A stretch of 64,000 nucleotides of DNA from Buddleja alternifolia (taxonomy: Eukaryota; Streptophyta; Magnoliopsida; Lamiales; Scrophulariaceae). The stretch lies in contig CM033402.1 in the NCBI GenBank assembly GCA_019426215.1, positions 8,371,246 to 8,435,245 on the forward strand, given 5' to 3'. The position numbers and the translations under genes are program-made. The first letter of the stretch is position 1; each line of letters begins with the position of its first letter. Below, piece by piece: positions 23,894 to 34,600 of this stretch. The notes under the pieces are model-generated. The model did no database searches and was not told the origin of the DNA. It saw nothing but the letters and a program-made list of their open reading frames with translations.

Positions 23894-25226
23894 CTATATG
23901 CCACTAATCTAAACGTTCTAGCGACAAAATACTAATAAACCTCCACTACTCAGTAACCCAAAAAATTGTGATATCCTAAAGATAGTTATGGTAGAAATGT
24001 AGAAATTGAGGAATACATTGGCAAAAAATTATTTGGTTTGAATAATAAATGAGGCTGATATCTTAAACATTTACTTTTAAGTTGCTCAGTTCATATTTTA
24101 TATAAAGATGAAAAATCATGAAGTACCCTACACTTTTTAAAATTACCAAAATTTCCCATAAAAACTAGGTTATGGTTTTGAGTTTTTTATTTTATTTTTT
24201 ATTATGGGGTAAAATAGTGATTGTCATGTTTAGAAAGATTTGAATATAATCTTTTGATAGTGGATAATATCTACTAGGTGATATCCAATATCCTAGAATG
24301 AGTGTGATAAAAAAAAAAAAAACTGGGCTTACTATTCATCATGGCCTGACCTTGTTGAACCAAATTGAAAAATTGCGATTGATAATAGATATATCACCTC
24401 TATAAACCTCAACTAAAAAAGCCCTATACGTATATAGCTACACATATATACACAACACACAATTTGATATCTTCTATATTTTCTTTTTTTTGCTAAACAT
24501 ATCTATCTATCTTCTATTTATCTTCAATTTCTCTCTTATCAAAATTTTTCATATGATTTTATAGATGCCCATCATATATTTGTTGAAATCCTAAACCAAG
24601 TGATTTTTTTTTTAACTAGAGTTTACACATATAAAGTGAAAAAATCAAATTCCAAAGTTCTGTATTCAAAATAATACAAAATATTCTTGAACTTTGAGAT
24701 GAGAAAACTATAATACACTTTCACCACGCAGACATACTGAAAATAGATTAAAAGTATCTTTCACAATTGGGGAAATAGATTAAAAAAAGTAAATGGCCTA
24801 CTAACAATATTTAAGTAATAAAAAGGGTAATTTTGTAATTTTTGAGGAGGGGACAAAATCACATATTTCAAAAATTTTATGCCTAAAATGAAAAAATTAA
24901 AAAAATTCTGGGCATGTTGAAGGAGTGGAATTAATTTTGACATTAGAGGCTGCAACCAAGCCACAATGATATTGGAAATGATTTTAGAAGTAACATTACA
25001 AAGGCTAATGCGTCGGAAATGGGTAACCAGAAAAAGATTTTCTCGTTTGGGGATTTAAACAATCTGCATATTACCGATCGCAAATATTCGAGATATGATC
25101 TGATTGATCAGAGGCTCTAGACTGGGCTAAAACTCTTGAAAAAATGGCCATTGGGACCTTCAAGCCCCCATGCCCGTAATTATTTAATATTGTATGTCAA
25201 AGTGAAAACCATGTTAAATGTGGTTA
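23894..25226. other. Intergenic, no gene recognised
   Basis: AT-rich. 24120-24240 and 24600-24960 contain long-decayed repeat-like tracts, with no reading frame of recognisable identity. Confidence 0.5.
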
Positions 25227-25743
25227 TATTACAGCACTCTCCAATGGAGAGCTATTCTCCTGCGCTATTTTAGCGTAGGGGAAAAGTGCAGCGCTATTTT
25301 TAGCTCTGCACTGTAGCTCAGAGCTAAAAAATAGCTCTGAGCTACTTTTTTTTTTTTTATGTTTTTTTGTCTTTTTATTTTTACCCTCAAAGTTTTGTAA
25401 TTAGTCATTTCAGCCCCTTCTTTCATTTCACACCTTTTCATTTTAGCCTTTTTATTTTGTATTTATCTTCTTTCTTGTTTTTTTCAATTAATGTATATAT
25501 TATTTTAATTTAACCAAAAAAATAAACATTTAATTAAAAGAAGTACAAAATGCATATTCCATATAATTTAAAACATTTAAAATCAACTTCAACATAGAAT
25601 AATGTTACATAAATACCTAAAATTACACAATTGAAAGGGAAACATACATAATACAAGATAAATAGAGCATAAAAAAACAATAATAATTTAAAATGGTAAA
25701 TCGGATCCACTTCTTCCCCCAAAATTAGGAAAATAGTCAGCAT
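25227..25743. mobile_element. Possible PIF/Harbinger-type remnant
   Basis: TTACAGCACTCTCCAATGGA at 25230 resembles the start of plant Harbinger-like elements with a TTA duplication. It is followed by AGAGCTA/TAGCTCT hairpins (25290-25345). A minus-strand frame (25743-25534) opens with a short tail but has no definable domain. No matching right end was found. Confidence 0.3.
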
Positions 25744-25840
25744 AATAATTTGACGCCGACGATGAATGTGGATATTGATTTTGTTAAACTCTTTTCTGTA
25801 TAATAGATGCTTGTTATAGGAAAACTGTATAAATACTCAA

Positions 25841-26030
25841 GGAAAACAGGCTACTCTGTTATAGGTACTATGTAGCATTTTTGTTTGTCCAACCAATCAA
25901 TATCTTATACGGAAAAGTGTGAACTTAGTCCCACACGGAAAACAGGCTACTCCGTTACAGGTACTATTTAGCATTTTTGTTTGTCAAACAAACGTCTTGG
26001 ACGGAAAAGTGTAAATTTAGTTCATAGGAC
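25841..26030. repeat. Tandem duplication of a 95-bp unit
   Basis: Two units, 25841-25936 and 25937-26030, share GGAAAACAGGCTACT, then GTTA(T/C)AGGTACTAT, AGCATTTTTGTTTGTC and ACGGAAAAGTGT, with scattered differences. No coding role is seen. Confidence 0.8.
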
Positions 26031-26148
26031 ACGTCCTCTTGCAATTCAAAATTTATAAACTTAAAATTAAATTAGTCTTGTACGGTGTATTTTTTTCCAT
26101 TTTTGGTCACAACTGTTGAAAAATGGACGAAAACCATTAGTATGGTCT

Positions 26149-27284
26149 ATCATGCCCCGGGTCGACGAGCCCGTTGCACACGAAGCATGCTTCCAAACCC
26201 ACATATCGTAACCTTGAGATGGACATTTAAATGACAGCCCAAAATGATTATCAATTGTTACACTTGAATCTTTTGACCCTCTATATATACTAATCAAATT
26301 TCCCACATTTCCCTATGTGGATCGCTGAATTGGGGCTTCGTGCTCACCCCCCGGAACGCAACAACCTCATGACGACGTGACTTAGTTCAGAATCGCAAGG
26401 CGTCAGGACTCTAGCGATGGCTCCCACAAGCTCATTTTATTTATTCCATACATCTACGTATAGTGTTTTTTTTTTTTTTTGTGATTATTAGAATAGGGCC
26501 TCGGAGTTAGAAGATAAGGTGACTCTCACGGACGTAGCACTTTATGCCGCAGCCTTAGGAGGTTTCTCCTGTAACGTGTAGCACTTAGCTCTCGATATTC
26601 CGACTGGTGAGCTCCTCTAATACCATTTCATTTTTCATTTCTTTTCCCATGTGGGACGGGGGCACTACAATCACATCCTCTAGATCTCCCGAGCTTGACG
26701 TTCTTGTCGCACCGTGAAGTTGTTCAAGAAACACATATTACCCTGAATAACAATGGTTATGCATTCCAGCATTAACCTAAAATAATTAACCTAAATTGTG
26801 AAACTAGTATCCCTATTAAGAATTCATCCCTCAACCTATTCAATTTAATCTAAACCTCCATAGCATTCTCAAAACTTCATCCCTCAACCTATTTGATTAT
26901 GTGTACAAAGTGCTATACGTTGCAAGAGTCACTTCTTGAGCCCACGACGCAAAGTGCTACTTGCGTGGGAGTCACCTCTTAAGCTTATGGAAACCACCGC
27001 TAGAATCCCAACGCCTGATGACGAATCCTGAACTAAGTCATGTCGCGACGAAAACGTCGCATTCTGAAGAGGGGTTATTGGAAAGCCACAATTCAGCGTC
27101 CCACATAGGAGAAAAGTGGGAAAATTGATTAGCTAGTATATATAGCGAGCCAAAGATTCAAGTGTATCAATGAATATCCATTTTTGGTCATGATTTAAAT
27201 ACTCAACTCAAGGTTACGCTAAGTGGATTCGGAGACGCGAATCACGTCCAACGGGCTCATGGGCTCACGGGCTCGGAGCGTGAC
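26149..27284. repeat. 1.1-kb inverted repeat with about 300-bp arms
   Basis: The left arm (26149-26430) and right arm (26950-27284) are inverted copies. Both contain CCTTGAG plus AATATTTAAATCATGA-like sequence, CACTTGAATCTTT, CTATATATACTA, the GCTGAATTG..GCTT block and TGACTTAGTTCAG. The outer ends resemble TGTCACGCTCCGAGCCCG. It could be a MULE-type element or two opposed copies of one terminal sequence. The spacer (26440-26950) has no gene. Confidence 0.7.
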
Positions 27285-27556
27285 ATGGTCTTTAATAAAC
27301 TTAATGGCGCGTACATTCCACACGTGAAACTCCATCCAATTTTCAAAGATTGGCCAAAATTGCAAATAATTGCATTAGACTAATTTTGCAAACTTGTAAA
27401 TAATTGAATTGAAATTGCAATATACCCAATCTTATAGGACTAAATTTTCAATTCTCCCTATCTTCCACTTTCAAATATGTTGGCACAAAGCATTAAAGCG
27501 ACTGTTATACCTTCAAACCAAATTTCATAGTTAAAACTAAGTCACTTTATCCACTA

Positions 27557-28179
27557 CAAAATTACAAATTAAACTAGTCCCATAACTTACGAATGGAACA
27601 ATTTTGGTACCAAACTTTTTTAAATGACAACAATACTCTCATATATTAACGTAACTTTACAAAGTTAGTCCCACGATCAATTATGGACAAAAAAAGAAAA
27701 CAACTTTGACCTTTGAATCTAACTCCATCCAGACCCAACTGTATCAATTTGGTGGGAATTAAAAGGATGAAGTAGTTTTTGGACGAAAATAAAAGGATGG
27801 AGTTGTTTTTTAAGGGGAACCAAGTACCAAAGTCTTTTTATTTATATTTAAGGTATATTTAAGGTCAAACATACACGCAAAGGTGGGCTGGGAGGCGGGA
27901 AGAAAGCAAATTAGAGTCATATTGTGCTTTGAATTGGGTGCGTGTTTGACTTAAAATATAAATAAAAGGAGTTTGTTACTTGATTTTCCTCAAAAAACAA
28001 CTTCAATATAATTATTGGAGTCAGATTTAACAGTCAAAGCTGTTTTTTCCATCCATAATTGACGGTGGGACTAACTTTGTAAAGCTAAGTTGAGTTACGG
28101 GACTATTATGTCATTTTAAAATGTTTGGTATCAAAATTGTTTTTTTCGTTAGTTGTGGGACTAATTTTGTATTTTTCTC
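27557..28179. mobile_element. Inverted-repeat (Mutator-like) MITE with direct flanks
   Basis: Inverted arms of about 150 bp share AATTAGTCCCA(T/C)AACT, AACAATTTTGGTACCAAAC and the TTTACAAAGTTAGTCCCAC block. CTTTATCCACTA is repeated at both edges (27545-27556, 28180-28191), longer than but consistent with a 9-bp MULE duplication. No coding sequence. Confidence 0.75.
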
Positions 28180-28191
28180 CTTTATCCACTA

Positions 28192-28632
28192 TGTAATGAT
28201 CTAACCTATTTAGTCTTATGTTCAAACTCCAGTGGATGTATAAAATTTTCTAAGAAGAGGTCCTAACAATTGTGTCCAATCGTACCTCAAGTGATAAGTC
28301 TTGAACCTTCGTATTTGAGTACACCTTGAGGAACCAAAAAGAAAAAGAAGAAGACATATTTATATGAAAAGTCAAATGTACGTGGAAATAGCTAACAAAT
28401 AAGAAAGAATTGAAATCATGTTGCAACTCGTTTTTTCTTAAGTAGTTATCATCCAACGACAAATATTTGTAGGAAATCATGTTATTTAAGTAGTTAATTT
28501 TATTTGTTAGGAGTACTTATCTTTTTCGGAAAAGAAGTCCTTTTTTAATTCTAAGACAAATTAGAAGTAAAGAGCAGCAATTGGTGGTAGCTGAGATCCA
28601 TATGTAGGTAGTGTTATTGGCAAATTCGTATC
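28192..28632. other. Intergenic, no gene recognised
   Basis: Short AT-rich spacer between two inverted-repeat elements. Confidence 0.5.
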
Positions 28633-29630
28633 GGGAAAATCGTATTTTTTGTTCCATAACTTAGGTTATGTGCAATTTTGGTCTCAATATTATGACATTC
28701 ACCCCATTGCATCATATATCTTCAAAAAAATGTGCAATTTTGGTCTCAAGTCCCAATCTCCGTTAATTTTTAGACGGCAATAATGCGTGTCTCTCACGTG
28801 CACCATTAATTCGCTCTTGGGGACCAAAATTGCACAAAAGTGTAAGTTATAGGACTAAAATTGCCCACGACTTTCAGTTTGATTTTTTTAAAGTAATTAT
28901 TTATTCTCCTAATTTTGTTTTCTTTTTATTTTCTTTTCTTTTTTCTTTTAATTCTTTTATTTTGTTTTGTCCAAATATGACAAACAATTAAGAAATAATA
29001 CCAAGTCACAATAATTTTAATTTTGACGATCCTCTATTGCAAATGGTATTGTATCTACTATTACATTTACTTTTTTACATGACAGTGTACAAAATTCAAA
29101 TCATTTATATTTTTAAGGAAAAGATTTATACACTTGTCATGCATAGAATAAATGTAATAAGAAATGCAACACCATTTTACAATAGAGGATCTTGTGTGAA
29201 AATCATACTAATTGTTCTCTTAACTAGATATGTCATTATATAGATTAGTAAAATAAAATAAATGAACAAAGACAAACAAAATATGTCCCTATCATTTCTA
29301 GAAATAAGATCTCATAATATATGATTATCGATATTACTCTACACAATCCACGAATTTTAAAATGGAAATGAACAAACTTGGATCATGTGCAATTTTAATC
29401 CCGAAACCTGGGCCATGTGCAATTTTGGTCCAATATCATAGGATGTAAATTGCACAATTAACCATGCACATGACAAACATGTGCTACTTCCGTCCTAGAA
29501 CTAACGGATGTTGGGTTTGGGACCAAAATTGCACATTTTTCAAAGATATAGGATGCAATGTGGTGAATGTCATAATATTGGAACCAAAATTGCACATAGC
29601 CTAAGTTGCGGAGAAAATGCAATTTGTCCT
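28633..29630. mobile_element. Short relative of the long-arm Mutator-like element
   Basis: The left arm (28633-28930) closely parallels the left arm of the 19433 element: ATGTGCAATTTTGGTC, ATTATGACATTCACC, CACGTGCACCATTAATTCG. The right arm (29380-29630) is its inverted counterpart. The middle is short and holds a nested hairpin element. It is non-autonomous, with no clear target duplication. Confidence 0.7.
29025..29192. mobile_element. Nested hairpin MITE, about 170 bp
   Basis: The ends GATCCTCTATTGCAAATGGT and ACCATTTTACAATAGAGGATC are inverted repeats with one- or two-base differences. They continue inward with TACATTTA and CATGACA matches. It sits inside the 28633-29630 element and is absent from its relative. 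Confidence 0.6.
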
Positions 29631-29916
29631 CGTTTTACATTAAGTTCAGCATTAGAGATTAGGGCAATCTTTGTCTTAATAAATGAGATTCAAGGTAATT
29701 TTCTCTATCGAAAAGATCAAATGTAGGACAGCCATCAAGAGTAACAGGTTCGTTCGTTGGGGTTTGAGTTTGTGGCAAAAAATTATGATTTGGTCCTATA
29801 AATTAAAATGTGTCACTTTTCGTCCCCAAAATTAGAAAGAACAATTTTATTCATTCCAATTCTAAGGATTCGTCACGAGGGACTAAACACTATCAAATTT
29901 AGGTACAAGAATCGAA

Positions 29917-30659
29917 GGAAAAGTCACTTTTCTCGTCCCATAACTTTGTCCAGTTCTACTTTTGATCTCATTCGTTATGCATTTTTCACACTTAGTCCCG
30001 TAATCTTTCAAAATGTCTTGTATTTAGTCGCAACTAAAATTTTTGTTCAAATTTTACACGTCATTTGCTCTTTTAGTTAACGTTCTTGGAATGTCTTTTG
30101 GGGAGAATTCATGCTTGAGTGGCATGAATGCTTGATTGTCTTTTTCACACTCATGAACCAATTCTTTCAATAAAACAATGTTTCTATTCATATCATGTGT
30201 CATTCATGTACGTATGAATGCTACCCCAAAACAGCTCAAGACCGTTGACTAACATAGCACATGACGTTGACTGTTAAAGTTTGGATCAAATTTTTGGTTG
30301 GAACTCAATGCCAGACATTTTGAAATATATTTGACTAAATATGAGAAACCCGTAACAATTGGACTAAAGTGAAATATGATAAAGTTGTAGGACGAAAAAT
30401 GCGTTTGCCAGTATTAAAATATTATTTTCAATATCATAGTTTCTATTCAATATCACGTGTTACTCATGTACGTATGAATTCTTCCCTGAAAACAGCTCAA
30501 GACCGTTGACTAACGGAGCACATGACGTTGATTGTTAAAGTTTTGATTGGAACTCAATGCAAGACATTTTGAAATATGTGACTAAATATGAGAAACTTGT
30601 AACGAATTGAACCGAAAGTGAAATATAACAAAGTTTTTGGACGAAAAATGCATTTGCCC
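29917..30659. mobile_element. Third Mutator-like inverted-repeat element with internal duplication
   Basis: The left arm GGAAAAGTCACTTTTCTCGT and the right-arm complement (ending at 30659) both continue into CATAACTTTG and TCGTTA(T/C). The interior is duplicated: 30181-30410 and 30427-30659 share CATGTACGTATGAAT, CAGCTCAAGACCGTTGACTA and ACATTTTGAAATAT. Boundaries are approximate. Confidence 0.6.
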
Positions 30660-31198
30660 ACCGTAAAACATTATTTTTTGGCGCATCATGCACGCACCAG
30701 GAGCTTATAAATAATGTGTTGTTCAAATAGGAGTTCTTTATAATCAAATTGATAATTTTATTATTTTGGAGGGGATATATGGAAAATTCTAGCCCAGACC
30801 CGGCTTGGTCGCACTCAAGTGTATTTCACAAAGAGAGTGTATTACACTTGCCATATAAATGGTAAATTATTTTGAAAAATACAAATGAGTGTGACCGAGC
30901 CGGGAGATAACTAAAATTTCCCGGGATATAAAGGTCTCTGATTCGCACTGAACATGATTGTAAAGTTGTTACTCATAGATATTTTAATGAAATTTTTGTA
31001 AATTTACTTCTTCGAAATCTACATCAATATAAACTGATGTGCCGTACGTATGGTAGGGATTTAAACATAAGTCAAACAATATATTTGTGAATTTATTATT
31101 ATGAATTAGTTACAATGGAAGATGGCGTCCCTATGGATGGATCCAGGGCCTAATGAAGTTTGAGTACTCAATTTTCACACCACATTACATAATTTTAA
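30660..31198. other. Intergenic, no gene recognised
   Basis: No reading frame with identity. An imperfect inverted pair, CCCAGACCCGGCTTGGTC... (30795) and GTGACCGAGCCGGG (30888-30902), suggests another decayed small element. Confidence 0.5.
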
Positions 31199-31458
31199 GG
31201 GATAATTACACTCACACCCCCTCTATGATGGGGTAATTACACAAACCTTCCCTCACTAATTGATAATTACAAAAACACCCCCTCAGGGGGTCTATTTGTA
31301 AGGTTTATAGGAGATGCAATTGTAAGAATTGTTACACATACAGGGGGTGCAATTGTAAGAAATCTTTAACATAAGGGGGTGCGTTTTTAATTATCAATTT
31401 GTGAGGGGAGATTTGTGTAATTACCCTATCATTGAGGGGGTGTGAGTGTAATTATCCC
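31199..31458. mobile_element. 260-bp Mutator-like MITE in the terpene synthase promoter
   Basis: The ends GGGATAATTACACTCACACC and GGTGTGAGTGTAATTATCCC are inverted and continue for about 70 bp. The element is flanked by an exact 9-bp duplication TAATTTTAA (31190-31198, 31459-31467). It ends 172 bp before the TPS start codon and 68 bp before the candidate TATA box. Confidence 0.92.
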
Positions 31459-31526
31459 TAATTTTAATACATTGGCGCAACCTACCGCCCTCGTTTTGTT
31501 TAATGGAACAAATATTCCACGATCTC

Positions 31527-31535
31527 TATAAATTA
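31527..31535 (+). promoter_or_regulatory. Candidate TATA box of the terpene synthase
   Basis: TATAAATTA lies 104 bp before the ATG. This suits a transcription start near 31560 and a leader of about 70 nt. A second TATA-like run at 31588-31594 seems too near the start codon. Confidence 0.5.
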
Positions 31536-31630
31536 GTAATGATTCTTCCTTTGAACGTTAATGCATTACAAGCATAAACAACTAGAAATATATACAAGCT
31601 TAATTATCTTTCAGCAAACACCACACCACC

Positions 31631-34600
31631 ATGGCTGCTCATGTCAGCGTTTTCCAGGTTCACGGCGGGAGTTTATGGACTGACATTAAACACAAACCTC
31701 GTCGCTGTATATTTCCCCGCAAATTAAAGCACAAGCAACGCATGTCATGTAGAGGCTTATCTTTGAGAATTATGGCTGCTGCAACGGGTCTTGATGGTCC
31801 AGAAGACACTAGTCTCCGGCCAGTGAAGGATCATCGCCCGAGCTTGTGGGCCAATATTTCATTTTCTTTTGACAATCAGGTTCCAAATTATATATATACT
31901 TTTGCATGATCTACTTCTCTTTTACATGATTTGACCGAAAAATAAAAAATCCCCAACTTCGGGGTGTCATGTGCTCAGCACATGACTTTTTCTGCCTAAT
32001 TTAAAATTTTTCAGTCAGAGAATAACTAAATCCGTAAGTTTTACAAAGCTACTTTTGCTAGCCCTATAGTTACGGGATTAAATTTGCAATTTTCCCCATA
32101 TTTATTAATGCCCGGTCAATCAAACTCCTAAGCAACATTGTCTTATTGTAGGTACATATTGAAAGGTGTGCTGAGGATGTTGAAGCACTGAAGGAAGAAG
32201 TCAGGAGCATGGTTATGGCTATAGACAGTAAACCAAAAGATAAAATGATCCTGATCGACACACTCGAACGTTTAGGCGTGGCATATCACTTTGAGCAAGA
32301 GATTGAAGACCAAATTGAACAAATCTTCAAATTTCACGTGGAAGATGACAATGATCTGTTCACTACTGCACTTCATTTTCGTTTGTTTAGACAACATGGC
32401 TATGATGTTCCTTCTAGTACGTAATTACTTCTTCTCTATTTTCCAATTTCGTGAAGGGGTCGGGGGGCTGGTGATTCTCATGAAATTTCGGGAGTCCAAA
32501 TCTTTAGAAAATCACAACCACCTTTTATGATGGATTTTACATCTACTTTAACTTGATAGACAATTGTTATTATACTCGTCTTCAAATTGCCAATTCCTCG
32601 TAAGTGCAGTCTCTTGAAAGGTTCATTTATATATATGCTTGTTGATATTAAATGGCTAATATGATCCAATGATTCTTGAAACAGGTATTTTCAATAACTT
32701 CAAAGATAAGGACAACAAATTTAAGAAAACCCTTATTGGTGACATTGAGGGTTTGTTGAGCTTGTATGAAGCGAGTTACTTAAGGTACGCTAACGAAGAT
32801 ATCTTAGAAGAAGCCCTGATCTTCACAACACAGTACTTAGATGAAGCCAGATCAAAGTTAGACTCCTACCTTCAAGAAAAAGTGACACATGCGCTAAAAC
32901 AACCGATTCACCGGGGTGTCACAATAGTAGAAGCTCGTTATTACATCTCAATCTACGAGAAAAAGGAATCAAAGAATGAAGTGCTTCTCAGACTAGCCAA
33001 ATTGAATTTCAAATTACTGCAGAATTTGTACCAAAAGGAACTTGACGATCTCCTCAAGTATGCAACTTCTTTAACTAATAAGTGAATTTCATTTGAGAAT
33101 TTTGGGAACAAAATATAAGTAGAAATTAAGTACGAGATATTGTCTTTTCTTTATTCTTGTTTAAATAATTAATTTTTCAGGTGGTGGAAGGAGGTCAACC
33201 TTACGTCCAAGCTTCCATACTTGAGAGATAGTATGGTCGAGTCCTATTTTTGGGGCCTTGCAATCCATTTTGAACCTCAGTACTCTTCTTCTCGGTTAGC
33301 TGTTGCTAAGGCCATACTATTCACTGTAGTTGTGAATGATACTTATGATAGTTATGCTACATTTGAAGAAATACAACTTTTTGTGGATACTTTGCAAAGG
33401 TATGCACCTCTTTAATTATATATGGTAATTTATAAAATTGCCGGACCTTAGTTTTTTTTTCCCCTTGTACGTACATAAAAGTAAAACAATATCTTTTTAG
33501 AGAAAATTACATTTTTCGTCCCATAAGTTAAGCCAATTTCAATTTTGGTCCCATGATTTATCGATGCTCCACACTTAGTCCCATAATTCTTAAAAAAATC
33601 TAAATGTCCCACGAGAAATTTCTTTCCAAAGACTGACGATTTCCGTTAGTGAACAATAATTTCCAGCCTATTTCTTTGAGAACTTTCATCGAATACTTAG
33701 TGAGCAATCAATATCTTCAAATTGGAGCTCAATTGTGTCATGTTGAAGACAAATCAACATGAATGAGGAGATGTTTGATTGAAAAAAAACCTAATTTTTA
33801 GTTCAAAATGGATTGGAGAGCAAAAATCTCGTACTCAATTTAAGCTAAACAACATGGAATGCATTTGATACCAATATCTGAATCCAAACAACCATTTCTA
33901 CTGTTGAAAAGATGAGACATACATGCATATAAAACCATACATAATTATATTAAGTTTTTCTTTATTATGTGACAATAGTCTTGTGCAAAAAATTGGCTAT
34001 ACACGTCGATAAATGGGTGCCTAAATTAAGCAATTAAACTTTTTATGGGCTCATGACCGATGAGCTTTAAATGAATAGACGATGTGAATATACAGTTCTC
34101 TATTAATGACATTCTCTCTTCAACATTCTCAATCAATAGACATTAGATTCATGATGATCAAATGAACATGAATTTTTTATATTTTTAATCCTTTGTAGAC
34201 TAAATGTTATGTTGTTCTTCGATCAAACATCTCCCCGTTAATGTTGATTTGTCTTCAAAATGACATGGTGGAGCTCCAATTTGAAGATTTTGTATGACCT
34301 CATCACCAATGAGCTTAAATGAATAGATGTGAATATATAGTTCTCTATTAGTGGTATTCTCTCTTCAACATTCTCAATCAATAGACATTAGATTCATAAT
34401 GATCAAATGAACATGAATTTTTATATCTTTAATCATTTGTCGACTAAATGTTATGTTGTTTTTCAATCAAACATCTCCCCGGTCATGTTGATTTGTCCAA
34501 TATAATATGATTGAGCTCCAATTTGAAGATTTTGAGTGATCCCTAAGTGTTTGGTGAAAGTTCCCAAAGAAATAGGCTGAAAACCATTGTTGATCAGTAA

